Assembly (NCBI GenBank): GCA_016708265.1
Contig: JADJGA010000003.1
Location: 620,001-684,000 of the forward strand
Direction of reading: 5' to 3'
DNA length: 64,000 nt
Source: Saprospiraceae bacterium
GTDB lineage: Bacteria; Bacteroidota; Bacteroidia; Chitinophagales; Saprospiraceae
In this document: positions 28,515 through 36,966 of the stretch, piece after piece
Position numbering within the stretch: the stretch's first letter is position 1
Layout of the letters: each line of letters begins with the position of its first letter
Translations under genes and position numbers: made by a program
The notes under the pieces: model-generated
What the model was told of the DNA's origin: nothing
What the model saw: only the letters and a program-made list of their open reading frames with translations
Databases searched by the model: none

Positions 28515-29690
28515 ATGGAAAACAATATATACGATAAAAGGGGAGTCTCAGCCTCAAAATACGAGATCCACAATTCTGTTTCTTCATTATGGAAAGGATT
28601 GCATGAGAAAGCTTTCTGCAAGATACTGCCGGATTATACTGGTGGATCAGATGATCATGTAAATATAATGCATGCTGACACTGCAGGCACTAAAACGTCT
28701 CTTGCTTACATTTACTGGAAGGAAACCGGTGATATGACTGTGTGGAATGATATAGTACAGGATGCAATTGTGATGAACATAGATGATATGGCTTGTGTCG
28801 GATGTACAGACAATATAGTTTTGTCATCAACTATAGGAAGAAATAAGCATTTGATACCAGGAGATGTGATCTCGGTTTTGATCAATGCAACTCAGAATTT
28901 TATTGAAAAACTGGAAAGATCAGGAATTCTTCTGCACCTTGCAGGAGGAGAAACTGCTGATGTGGGCGATATAGTACGAACAGTGGATGTTGGAATTACT
29001 GCTTTTGCAAGATTGAAAAAAGATGAATTGATTGTCAATGATATCAAAGACAAAAATATTATCATTGGGTTCAGTTCTTCGGGTAGATCGGTATACGAGG
29101 AAAAATTCAATTCCGGAATTGGAAGCAATGGACTGACATCCGCACGTCACGACCTGTTTTCAGACCAGTACAGGGTAAAATATCCGGAAAGCTATTCGCC
29201 TCAGACCGATATTGATTATGTTTATTCAGGATCAAGATCCCTTACGGAGAAAATACAAGTTGGAGCAGAAATGATTGATATCGGAAAATTCCTGTTATCT
29301 CCGACGAGAACATATATACCAATGCTGAAAGAGATATTTAAATCTCATAGAAAACATATTAGCGGGCTGATACATTGCACAGGAGGAGGACAGACCAAGG
29401 TGATGAAATTTGTAAATAATAAAAGGATAATCAAAGACAATCTGTTTGAAACACCACAGATATTTCAATTGATACAGGCTGAAAGCAAAGCCAGCATAAG
29501 GGAAATGTACGAGGTATTCAATATGGGACACAGGATGGAATTGTACACAGAGGAAAAATATGCCGAAGACATTATAAACATTTCCAGATCAATGGGTATC
29601 GATGCAAAAATAATCGGACATGTGGAAGAATGTGAAAAAAATGAGCTGGAAATACATACAGAAAATCAGGTAATTGGATATTTTTATTGA
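28515..29690 (+). CDS. purM: Phosphoribosylformylglycinamidine cyclo-ligase (AIR synthetase)
   Basis: The 391-aa enzyme closes the imidazole ring in purine synthesis, turning FGAM and ATP into AIR. Seen are the N-terminal HADTAGTKTSLAY motif (PurM D.GTK), DDMACVG, GGETADVGD and the C-terminal HCTGGGQTKV segment. The length of about 390 aa is that of the Bacteroidota form, longer than the E. coli type. ATG 28515 is used in place of a TTG one codon upstream. It stands alone with its own promoter; no other pur gene is near. Confidence 0.92.
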   Translation: MENNIYDKRGVSASKYEIHNSVSSLWKGLHEKAFCKILPDYTGGSDDHVNIMHADTAGTKTSLAYIYWKETGDMTVWNDIVQDAIVMNIDDMACVGCTDNIVLSSTIGRNKHLIPGDVISVLINATQNFIEKLERSGILLHLAGGETADVGDIVRTVDVGITAFARLKKDELIVNDIKDKNIIIGFSSSGRSVYEEKFNSGIGSNGLTSARHDLFSDQYRVKYPESYSPQTDIDYVYSGSRSLTEKIQVGAEMIDIGKFLLSPTRTYIPMLKEIFKSHRKHISGLIHCTGGGQTKVMKFVNNKRIIKDNLFETPQIFQLIQAESKASIREMYEVFNMGHRMELYTEEKYAEDIINISRSMGIDAKIIGHVEECEKNELEIHTENQVIGYFY

Positions 29691-29779
29691 GTGATCGATT
29701 CCATAAGCTTTTGGATTGAGTTATTGTACAAGTTTAATTTATTAAACATTAATTCCATAAACAATTCCTAATTGACCTG

Positions 29780-30658
29780 CTACTTTTTTCTCTTTTCACC
29801 CTTTACTTTTTTGGTTTCGGTTTCAGGATTCAGCATCGGAGGTGCTTCAAATTTCTCGGGAAATACATTATTGACAAACATCCATTTGTCATCTTTTAGT
29901 TTGTAGCCATGGTAGGAGCCGTCAGCTACGATCAGTGGTTTTGCACTGACCTCCCTGCTGGAGGGAACTATGATAGTGTGATCAAAAATTATCATCGACA
30001 ATTCAGGATCATAGCTGAGCCGGGAATTTGATTCGAAACTTGTCCTCAGTACTACCCTGTTTTTAAACATTCTTTGATTGAGGGTATCTTCAAAAATACC
30101 TTTGCCGAGTTTGAGCATACCGCTCTGAATATCCAGTGCCTCGACAGTTTTGATCTTTTCCCTGTTTTTCAGTATTTTGAGTCCGAAAAGCAAATACTCT
30201 GTTTTATTACCTGAGGTGTACTGATGAATATTGTAATAGATCTGCCCGTACCAGTTTGCAGGTGTAAATTCTTCATATTCAGTATCAGTGTTTTGCCATT
30301 TATTATCCTGGAGGAAATACAAGTTTTTGCGGGTCTGAACAACTCCGAAATAATCAAATTCGGTCTGCGATCTCATCAGTTGCCATGTAAATATCCTGAT
30401 TGAGGAATCGGGAGGCATGAGTTTTGATATCCATTTGAGAGAATCAAAAGGATAGTCAAATGAACCTTCTGCAGATAGTATCTGCAAAAACTGACTGTTG
30501 AATTCTGTCAGGGCGTACTTCCTGTGCTCAAATTTATCGGAATTTACAAACCAGTCATTGTACCTTGCGAGTTCAGTTTCTGATTTGTGAAAATCAGATT
30601 GACCGAATAAAGCATTTGCCAAAAAAATATAAATCACGAAAGCATTGAATTTCAACAT
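29780..30658 (-). CDS. Exported protein of unknown function
   Basis: The 292-aa protein has a signal peptide (LKFNAFVIYIFLANALFGQS) and no recognised domain. Visible features are an amphipathic N-terminal region, a beta-rich centre with NWYGQIYYNIHQY and YLLFGLKIL, and DHTIIVPSS / YHGYKLKDDKWMFVNNVF near the end. A charged KKVKGEKRKK tail closes it. The 'WYGQIYYNI...LLFG' pattern is one I associate with conserved exported Bacteroidota proteins of unknown role. It is the first gene after the heptamer array that follows lpdA. Confidence 0.6.
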   Translation of the reverse strand: MLKFNAFVIYIFLANALFGQSDFHKSETELARYNDWFVNSDKFEHRKYALTEFNSQFLQILSAEGSFDYPFDSLKWISKLMPPDSSIRIFTWQLMRSQTEFDYFGVVQTRKNLYFLQDNKWQNTDTEYEEFTPANWYGQIYYNIHQYTSGNKTEYLLFGLKILKNREKIKTVEALDIQSGMLKLGKGIFEDTLNQRMFKNRVVLRTSFESNSRLSYDPELSMIIFDHTIIVPSSREVSAKPLIVADGSYHGYKLKDDKWMFVNNVFPEKFEAPPMLNPETETKKVKGEKRKK

Positions 30659-30764
30659 TTTTGTTCCTTTAAGATTAATATATCACTATTATTTTCAAAA
30701 CGAAAATATTGGAATTGTATTTTTCACTTTTATATTTTCACTTTTTTTCAGTCAACATTCTTCA

Positions 30765-30834
30765 GACTGCTGACTACCGACGGCCGACTGTTGACTGCCG
30801 ACTGATGACTGTTGACTGATGACTGCCGACTTTC
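30765..30834. repeat. Ten-unit heptamer array (GACTGCC-type) at the lpdA stop codon
   Basis: Exactly ten 7-base units run in register: GACTGCT, GACTACC, GACGGCC, GACTGTT, GACTGCC, GACTGAT, GACTGTT, GACTGAT, GACTGCC, GACTTTC. The last base touches the lpdA stop. No gene lies inside. It is GC-richer than its surroundings. Confidence 0.85.
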
Positions 30835-32235
30835 CTAAAGGTGTATTACCTCATCATAAGCTGCTGCGGCTGCTTCCATTATGGATTCACTGATAGTAGG
30901 ATGCGGATGTATTGATTTTATCAGTTCATGAGCTGTTCCTTCCAGTTTTTTGAAAACTACCATTTCAGCTATCATTTCGGTAACATTCTGACCTATAAAG
31001 TGGGCTCCGACCAGTTCCCCGTATTTAGCTTCGAAGATCAGTTTCACAAATCCTTCATTATCGCCCGACGCTGTAGCTTTGCCGGATGCTGTAAATGGGA
31101 ATCTGCCTACTTTGATCTCACCAAATTGTTCTTTGGCTTTATCCTCTGTGAGTCCGACTGAAGCAACCTCAGGAGAACAGTATATATTTGAAGGTATATT
31201 ATTGTAATCGATCACTTCCGGCTCATGCCCTGCAATTTTCTCAACACAGCAGATGCCTTCTGCACTGGCAACATGAGCTAGAGCAGGAGTAGGTATCACA
31301 TCTCCGATTGCATAAATACCGCTTACATTTGTCCTGTAGAATTCATCAACTTCAATAAATCCATTTGTTGTTTTTATACCAAGTTCTTCCAGTCCGATAT
31401 TTTCTGTATTCGGACTGATGCCGACTGCTGACAGGACTATATCGACATTAATCTCTTCAGTTTTGTCATTCTCCATATTTTTCAGGCTCACCTTGCATTT
31501 ACCATCGACGACTTCGACTTTTTCAACCGATGTTGAAGCCTTTACTTTGATGTTCTCTTTTTTAAAAGACCTTGCAAGGACTTTGCTGACTTCACTGTCT
31601 TCTCTTGGCAGGAGTCCCTGTTTTAAAAATTCAGCCAGTGTCACTTCCACACCCATTGAGGCATAGAAATATGCAAATTCAACTCCAATAGCTCCACCTC
31701 CGACAACAAGCATGCTCTGTGGTATCTTTTCAAGGCTCATCGCTTTACGGTAGCCGATAATATATTTATCATCTATCATCAGGTTTGGCAATTGCCTGGC
31801 TCTGGCTCCGGTTGCTACAATAATATGGTCAGCAACATATTCAGATGAACCTGATTCGGTTTCTACCAAAACAGTTTTATTTTTAGACAGCCTTCCGTTT
31901 CCATTTAATACGGTTATCTTATTTTTCCTGAACAAGTATTCAATACCCTTGCTCATTTTATCGGCAACTCCTCTGCTCCTGCCTATCACGGCATCAAAAT
32001 CAAAGCCGAATCCTGATACATTTACACCATAGTCCTTTGAGTGTCTGACATAATTATAAACCTGGGCACTTTTAAGCAATGCTTTGGTCGGAATGCAACC
32101 CCAGTTGAGGCAGATACCTCCAAGTGATTCACGTTCGACTACTGCTACTTTAAAACCTAATTGAGATGCCCTGATTGCTGCCACATAACCCCCCGGTCCG
32201 CTTCCTAATACTATGATGTCGAATTTATTTTCCAT
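30835..32235 (-). CDS. lpdA: Dihydrolipoyl dehydrogenase (E3)
   Basis: The 466-aa flavoprotein reoxidises dihydrolipoamide in the 2-oxoacid dehydrogenase and glycine-cleavage complexes, passing electrons to NAD+. FAD motif VLGSGPGGYVAAIRA, redox-active Cys42 and Cys47 (GGICLNWGCIPTK), NAD motif VVGGGAIGVEFAY, YAIGDV and the C-terminal His445/Glu450 (HPHPTISE) are all intact. The length is normal. The gene is bordered on both sides by repeat arrays, heptamers at its stop and octamers just before its start, so its own promoter region is made of repeat. The E1/E2 genes are not in the window. Confidence 0.95.
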   Translation of the reverse strand: MENKFDIIVLGSGPGGYVAAIRASQLGFKVAVVERESLGGICLNWGCIPTKALLKSAQVYNYVRHSKDYGVNVSGFGFDFDAVIGRSRGVADKMSKGIEYLFRKNKITVLNGNGRLSKNKTVLVETESGSSEYVADHIIVATGARARQLPNLMIDDKYIIGYRKAMSLEKIPQSMLVVGGGAIGVEFAYFYASMGVEVTLAEFLKQGLLPREDSEVSKVLARSFKKENIKVKASTSVEKVEVVDGKCKVSLKNMENDKTEEINVDIVLSAVGISPNTENIGLEELGIKTTNGFIEVDEFYRTNVSGIYAIGDVIPTPALAHVASAEGICCVEKIAGHEPEVIDYNNIPSNIYCSPEVASVGLTEDKAKEQFGEIKVGRFPFTASGKATASGDNEGFVKLIFEAKYGELVGAHFIGQNVTEMIAEMVVFKKLEGTAHELIKSIHPHPTISESIMEAAAAAYDEVIHL

Positions 32236-32247
32236 ATTATTAATGAT

Positions 32248-32470
32248 TGAGTTATTGAATGATTGAGTTATTGAGTTATTGAGTTATTGAATTAATGAGT
32301 TATTGAATGATTGAGTTATTGAGTTATTGAGTTATTGAGTTATTGAATTATTGAATTAATGAATTATTGAATTAATGAGTTATTGAGTTATTGAATGATT
32401 GAGTTATTGAATGATTGAGTTATTGAGTTTTTGATTTATTGAGTTTTTGAATGATTGAGTTTTTGAGTTA
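32248..32470. repeat. Left octamer array (GAGTTATT) of four-helix-bundle locus B
   Basis: About 27 units of 8 bases, mainly GAGTTATT with GAATGATT, GAATTATT, GAATTAAT and GAGTTTTT variants, run from just before lpdA into the 3' end of the four-helix-bundle gene. The last codons of that gene (repeated KLNNSIIQ-like residues) are array sequence. There are no unique spacers, so it is not a CRISPR. Confidence 0.9.
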
Positions 32471-32829
32471 TTGCTTTTTGCTGTTTTTCTTGATTTTGAA
32501 AATATTTTTAGTAATTCTAAGGTTTCATCTTTCAATTTTATTAACTTATTTTGTTCTATTAAATTACTTTCTTCTAAAATTTCAATCCAAAACAATGTTT
32601 CATCGCATTCTTCAATCACTATTGATAATTTTGCGAAAAATTCTTTATCCGATCTTGCCCTGTTTACAGCCCTGTAGTTTGCGGCAGTTGATGTTGCAGA
32701 TTTTACCAACTGATTTCCAATAACATAAAACTCTGTTTTATGTGGAAAAGAAGATACTAATTTTATTGTTTCAATTGCCAATCCTTTCGTTCGGTGCAAT
32801 AACATTTCAGTAAATTCATTTCTGTCCAT
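32404..32829 (-). CDS. Four-helix-bundle protein (23S rRNA IVS-type, TIGR02436-like), locus B
   Basis: The 141-aa protein has the four helices of the IVS/Avd-like family: LLHRTKGLAIETIKLVSSF, VIGNQLVKSATSTAANYRA, KEFFAKLSIVIEECDETLFW and LIKLKDETLELLKIF. It belongs to the same subgroup as locus A, as shown by the shared E(A/C)(N/D)ET.(Y/F)W(L/I)E pattern. The basic surface suits RNA or DNA binding. The C-terminal 20-25 residues come from the octamer array, so the gene has probably absorbed the repeat. Arrays of the same 8-base unit lie on both sides. It reads toward lpdA. Confidence 0.85.
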   Translation of the reverse strand: MDRNEFTEMLLHRTKGLAIETIKLVSSFPHKTEFYVIGNQLVKSATSTAANYRAVNRARSDKEFFAKLSIVIEECDETLFWIEILEESNLIEQNKLIKLKDETLELLKIFSKSRKTAKSNNSKTQSFKNSINQKLNNSIIQ

Positions 32830-32834
32830 TTTTT

Positions 32835-33030
32835 AGTTAATGAGTTGTTGAGTTGTTGAGTTGTTGAGTTATTGAGTTATTGAGTTATTGAGTTATTGAG
32901 TTATTGAGTTATTGAGTTATTGAGTTATTGAGTTATTGAGTTATTGAATGATTGAGTTATTGAATATTGAGTTATTGAATTATTGAGTTATTGAGTTATT
33001 GAATTATTGAGTTATTGAGTTGTCGAGTTA
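32835..33030. repeat. Right octamer array (GAGTTGTT/GAGTTATT) of four-helix-bundle locus B
   Basis: About 24 units of 8 bases, first GAGTTGTT and then mostly perfect GAGTTATT, extend from the start codon of the four-helix-bundle gene toward tRNA-Leu(CAG). Orientation is the same as in the left array. Confidence 0.9.
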
Positions 33031-33099
33031 TAAATGCGACCAACTGCACTCAGTAATTCAACAATTGAATAACTATAAAATTCATAAACTAAAAAAAAG

Positions 33100-33183
33100 T
33101 GCCGCAGGCGGGACTCGAACCCGCACAGCATTACTGCCACACGCCCCTGAAACGTGCGTGTCTACCAGTTTCACCACTGCGGC
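33100..33183 (-). tRNA. tRNA-Leu (anticodon CAG)
   Basis: On the minus strand GCCGCAG pairs with CTGCGGC, with discriminator A at 33100. The anticodon stem CACGT/GCGTG encloses TTCAGGG, giving CAG. The T arm is GCGGG-TTCGAGT-CCCGC, with the long variable arm of leucine tRNAs. CCA is not encoded, and a T-run just downstream can end transcription. Confidence 0.95.
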
Positions 33184-33337
33184 AATCAATATTTCAAAAA
33201 ACAGAGTGCAAAAGTAGTGTTTCTAATCTTTAATTTCAAATAATATAGATAATTTTGTGAAGATTTATTTTTGAATTTTATGGATGCATTTTCTAAATTG
33301 TTTTTTTGAATTGTAATCACTTTAAAAATAATTATTT

Positions 33338-33655
33338 ATGAACAAGATTAAAACAGGGCTATTGTCAGGGATTGTAGTTGGTATTTTTGATGTAATACCT
33401 ATGCTCATCCAAAAATTACCGTGGGAAGCAAATATTTCTGCTTTTCTTATGTGGGTTGTAACAGGGTTTTTTATATCAACCAGCACTTTAAATATCAAAC
33501 CTGTTCTGAAAGGGCTGATAATTTCTCTGTTAGTTCTGCTTCCTGCCTCAATATTGATAGGCTGGAAAGAACCATTATCGTTATTACCAATACTTGGGAT
33601 GACAATTATGTTGGGTGGTTTACTTGGATATTTTATTCATAAGTTTGGTAAATAA
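33338..33655 (+). CDS. Small membrane protein (about four helices)
   Basis: The 105-aa protein is almost entirely hydrophobic, with segments LLSGIVVGIFDVIPML, ISAFLMWVVTGFFIS, LIISLLVLLPASILIG and LLPILGMTIMLGGLLGYFI. Short charged loops separate them. The two-helix halves look alike and could be a tandem pair. No family is recognised and no function is suggested. It stands alone between tRNA-Leu and pepP. Confidence 0.65.
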   Translation: MNKIKTGLLSGIVVGIFDVIPMLIQKLPWEANISAFLMWVVTGFFISTSTLNIKPVLKGLIISLLVLLPASILIGWKEPLSLLPILGMTIMLGGLLGYFIHKFGK

Positions 33656-33804
33656 TTGTTTTTAGGTAATCGTTGTAGTCCTTTGATAATGCAAAACTCC
33701 TGATAAAGTTGTCTTAAGCTTATATCTGGTTGTTCAACTTAATTGTGCAATTTGTTAAGACACACTATTATTTTAAAAAAGATTCACAATTGGATAATTT
33801 CCTT

Positions 33805-33812
33805 TACTTTTG
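33805..33812 (+). promoter_or_regulatory. -7 box TACTTTTG for the aminopeptidase P gene
   Basis: TACTTTTG lies 21 bases before the ATG at 33834 and fits TAnnTTTG. A clear -33 element at standard spacing is not seen. Confidence 0.45.
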
Positions 33813-33833
33813 CATAAATAAATTATCAGGATC

Positions 33834-35609
33834 ATGACTATAAATGAAAGAATAAAAGTTTTAAGAAATGAAATGAAGCAATCAGTGATTGATGCTTACA
33901 TTATACCATCAGGTGACCCGCATCAAAGTGAATATGTAGCAGATCATTTCAAAGACAGGGAGTGGATATCTGGATTCAACGGCTCTGCCGGAACGGTTGT
34001 CGTATTTCATGATCATGCAGGTATGTGGACGGATTCAAGGTATTTCATTCAGGCAGAAGCTCAGTTCAAAGACTCTGAATTTGAACTGCATAAGATCATC
34101 GACAGGGCAAATCCGGGTATGATAGAGTTTATTGCCGAAAGATTACCATCAGGTTCAGTGGTAGGGTGCAACGGCAACGTCTTTGCATTGGCTGAAATTA
34201 AAGATGTCAGCAATACTCTCAATAAAAGCGGCATTAAACTGGTCACCGATAAAAACCTGACAGGTAAATTATGGGAGACAAGACCTACATTGCCTAAAAA
34301 TATAGTTTCTGATCATTCTCCCGAATATGCCGGTAAAACAAGGCTGGAAAAAATGGAGGAGGTAAGGGAGACCATGAAAAAACTCAATGTAGAAGAATAT
34401 CTGATCCCTGCACTGGACTGCATAGCCTGGGTGCTGAATTTGAGGGGAAATGACATTGATTTCAATCCTGTTTTCTATTCTTTCGGAATTATGAGAGAAC
34501 ATGATTTTCTGTTGTTTGTGGATAAGGAAAAAATAAGCTACGACCTGAAAGTAGAACTTGATGAATCAGGTGTAGTGATAAGGGATTATGAAGAGATTTA
34601 CGAATACCTTAAAGATTCAGGCAAGTCTGTTTTTGTTGATCCTTCATTCTGCAACTATAATCTATACAGCAGTATTTCAGGCAAAATAACAGAGGGTGAA
34701 GATTTGATCAATAATATTAAAACGATCAAAAACCCGGTAGAAATTGAAAACCTGAAACAGGCACATATTCAGGATGGTGTATCACTGGTGAAGTTTTATA
34801 TCTGGCTCGAAAATGAATTGAAAAACAGGCCTGTAAGTGAATTTGAAGCTGCGGAAAAAATAGCTCATTTCAGGTCCATTCATCAGGAATATAAAAGTGA
34901 GAGTTTTGAGCCAATAGTCGGATTTAAAGAAAACGGAGCAATAATACATTACAGTCCCACTTCAGAAAACAGTTCAATGATCGAAGGAGATGGCATGTTG
35001 CTCGTAGACAGCGGAGGGCAATATCTCAACGGTACAACCGATATAACAAGAACTACATATTTTGGAGTGCCTTCAGAGGAAGAAAAAAGCAATTATACTG
35101 CTGTACTTAAAGGCCATCTTGCAGTAAAGGATCTGAAATTTCCTGCAGGCATCATAGGTTTTCAGATTGATGTGCTGGCAAGACAGTTTTTGTGGGCAAA
35201 CGGTGTCAGTTTTTATCATGGCACAGGTCATGGTGTAGGATTCTATCTCAATGTACATGAAGGGCCACAGGGAATTACAAATTTTCTTGCTCCGCGGGCA
35301 AAAGTTGCGATAAAAGCAGGCATGCTCACTTCCAATGAACCAGGATATTATAAGGAAGGTGAATATGGGATCAGGATAGAGAACCTGATACTTGCAGTTG
35401 AAGCTTTTGAGACCGGACATGGAAAATTTCTGACGCATGAAGATATCACTATGTTTCCATATGAGAAAAAATTGATTGATTTCAAAGCTCTTACTCAGTT
35501 TGATGTAATGCTCATCAACGGGTATCACCAAAAGGTTTATGATTCACTGTCAGCTTTTCTGAATGAAGAAGAAAAATCCTGGCTTGAAGAAAAATGCAGA
35601 AAAATCTGA
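33834..35609 (+). CDS. pepP: Xaa-Pro aminopeptidase (M24B, aminopeptidase P family)
   Basis: The 591-aa cytosolic enzyme removes N-terminal residues before proline. It has two creatinase-like N-terminal domains (ADHFKDREWISGFNGSAGTVVV) and a pita-bread catalytic domain from about residue 300. Metal ligands are visible: two Asp in LLVDSGGQYLNGTTDITRT, His in GTGHGVGFYLNVHEGP, and Glu in SNEPGYY and YGIRIENL. The three-domain length of about 600 aa matches the eukaryote-like form common in Bacteroidota. A small membrane protein and a flavin reductase follow with short gaps. Confidence 0.92.
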   Translation: MTINERIKVLRNEMKQSVIDAYIIPSGDPHQSEYVADHFKDREWISGFNGSAGTVVVFHDHAGMWTDSRYFIQAEAQFKDSEFELHKIIDRANPGMIEFIAERLPSGSVVGCNGNVFALAEIKDVSNTLNKSGIKLVTDKNLTGKLWETRPTLPKNIVSDHSPEYAGKTRLEKMEEVRETMKKLNVEEYLIPALDCIAWVLNLRGNDIDFNPVFYSFGIMREHDFLLFVDKEKISYDLKVELDESGVVIRDYEEIYEYLKDSGKSVFVDPSFCNYNLYSSISGKITEGEDLINNIKTIKNPVEIENLKQAHIQDGVSLVKFYIWLENELKNRPVSEFEAAEKIAHFRSIHQEYKSESFEPIVGFKENGAIIHYSPTSENSSMIEGDGMLLVDSGGQYLNGTTDITRTTYFGVPSEEEKSNYTAVLKGHLAVKDLKFPAGIIGFQIDVLARQFLWANGVSFYHGTGHGVGFYLNVHEGPQGITNFLAPRAKVAIKAGMLTSNEPGYYKEGEYGIRIENLILAVEAFETGHGKFLTHEDITMFPYEKKLIDFKALTQFDVMLINGYHQKVYDSLSAFLNEEEKSWLEEKCRKI

Positions 35610-35661
35610 TTATCCTTTGAAAAAAGAAAGCGAAATTATAATTTTGTAAAAAATATAGAAA

Positions 35662-35793
35662 ATGGCAAAGCAAAACAGGGACTATGGAATAGGCTATGAG
35701 TTTTTAGCATGGGCACTGATCTACGTGTTCTTCCTGGTTTTATTGATCATGTGGGTTTATGGTCAGAATTTTGACAATATTCCAAAAGTCTGA
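35662..35793 (+). CDS. 43-aa single-helix membrane protein
   Basis: A short frame begins with ATG 35662 after AAAATATAGAAA and encodes one strong membrane helix (LAWALIYVFFLVLLIMWVYG) with MAKQNRDYGIGYEF before it and QNFDNIPKV after it. It lies 52 bases after pepP and 26 bases before the flavin reductase gene, all in the same direction, so it is probably part of the operon. The function is unknown; small one-helix proteins often stabilise membrane complexes. Confidence 0.55.
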   Translation: MAKQNRDYGIGYEFLAWALIYVFFLVLLIMWVYGQNFDNIPKV

Positions 35794-35819
35794 AACAACA
35801 GCATTGGTTTTAACAACTG

Positions 35820-36680
35820 ATGAAAATAATATATCCCGATAGTTATCCCTCGCGAGATCTGCATCAGTTTATGCTGGGTTCGGTAATACCGCGGCCAATT
35901 GCATTAGTCAGCACAATAAGCAATAAGGGGATAAAAAATCTTGCCCCATTCAGCTATTTCAATGCGATAAGTTCTGATCCTCCCATTCTTGGTTTTTCTG
36001 TCAGTGACAGAAAAGACGGGTCATCAAAAGATACCCTGGCAAACATTGAAGAAAACGGTGAATGTGTCATCAACCTGGTCAGCTATGATATCAGTCATCA
36101 AATGACACTTGCCGGAGTTGATTTTCCTCCGGATACAGATGAATTTGTAAAATGTGGTTTCACTCCGGTACCATCCTCAACAGTTGTTCCATATGGAATT
36201 AAAGATGCACCGGTAAGATTTGAATGTTTAAAAGACAGAATCATATATTTTGGGGAAAAGGGCAATAAAACTGCACTTATAGTTTGCAATGTCATTTGCA
36301 TTCATTATGATGAAGTTATAATGAATGATGAAAACAGGATTGACCCTGTCGCACTCGATCTGATAGGCAGGCTTGGCAGAACAAATTATTTAAAACTCAC
36401 AAAAGATAACATTTTCAGTATTGCGCAAAGCAGAAGCATGATACCTCTTGGATATGACAATCTACCGGAAAGCATTGTTAAAAGCAGTATTCTGACAGGT
36501 AATGAAATAGCAATTATTGCTGGTATTGAAAAAAATCCCGATCCTGAATTTATTAAAACAACAAAGGAAAAATATAAGCTATTAGCAACAGATATAAATT
36601 CTGCCCACAAACTGGCTTCCGAACTGATAAAATCAGGAAATATTGAAGAAGCAGCAGCACTTCTTTTTTTCTCTTTCTGA
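35820..36680 (+). CDS. Flavin reductase-like FMN-binding protein
   Basis: The 286-aa protein has a split-barrel flavin-binding domain of the DIM6/NTAB flavoprotein group: LGSVIPRPIALVSTISNKGIKNLAPFSYFNAIS is the classic FMN segment, followed by DTLANIEENGECVINLV. About 90 extra residues at the C-terminus are helical. Such proteins reduce FMN with NAD(P)H or bind FMN for another reaction. The partner oxygenase is not visible. It is downstream of pepP and the 43-aa frame in one likely transcript. Confidence 0.8.
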   Translation: MKIIYPDSYPSRDLHQFMLGSVIPRPIALVSTISNKGIKNLAPFSYFNAISSDPPILGFSVSDRKDGSSKDTLANIEENGECVINLVSYDISHQMTLAGVDFPPDTDEFVKCGFTPVPSSTVVPYGIKDAPVRFECLKDRIIYFGEKGNKTALIVCNVICIHYDEVIMNDENRIDPVALDLIGRLGRTNYLKLTKDNIFSIAQSRSMIPLGYDNLPESIVKSSILTGNEIAIIAGIEKNPDPEFIKTTKEKYKLLATDINSAHKLASELIKSGNIEEAAALLFFSF

Positions 36681-36691
36681 TCTCATATTTG

Positions 36692-36966
36692 AGTGAATCT
36701 TTCTGCTAACTATTCAGCTTTTAGCTAAATTGCCTTTAGTTTAGTAATTAGATTATTTATCATTTTTTGAATTTTGTTTATATCATTTACCAGCCCGGCA
36801 ATTTCAGATTTTTTTGAAATTAATAACAGTTCATCAATGATGATTAGTTGCGATTCCAATTCGTAAGAAGAACCGTAACTATTCAGCTTTTAGCTAATTT
36901 GACTTTAGTTTTGTAATTCAAATAGCTAATAGCCAAATGCAAATAGCTGAGTAGTGAATCTTTCTG
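36692..36966. mobile_element. Decayed four-helix-bundle element, locus C, with 14-bp direct repeats
   Basis: Identical AGTGAATCTTTCTG copies lie at 36692-36705 and 36953-36966, bracketing 247 bases. The insert ends are imperfect inverted repeats: ACTATTCAGCTTTTAGCTA on the left and, read on the other strand, ACTACTCAGCTATT with GGCTATTAGCTATT on the right. These ends are made of 7-base units (AATAGCT, AATAGCC, AAATGCA, AATAGCT). An internal copy of the left end (36877-36920) also repeats the last codons of the gene remnant inside. The layout resembles a target-site duplication around a small element; the transposition interpretation is inference. Confidence 0.5.
36725..36874 (-). pseudogene. 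C-terminal remnant of a four-helix-bundle (IVS-type) gene, locus C
   Basis: Minus-strand frame of 49 codons from GSSYELESQL to KLKAI and a TAG at 36725. The G-S-(S/L)-YELE-.QL motif followed by an amphipathic helix ending L..LI.KLK is the signature of the C-terminal half of IVS-type four-helix-bundle proteins. It is of the other subgroup from loci A and B. The first two helices and the start codon are missing, replaced by repeat sequence. Confidence 0.6.

Noticed and set aside
32248..33030. CRISPR-like tandem repeats
   Set aside because: Units follow each other without unique spacers, the unit is 8 bases, and no cas genes are near.
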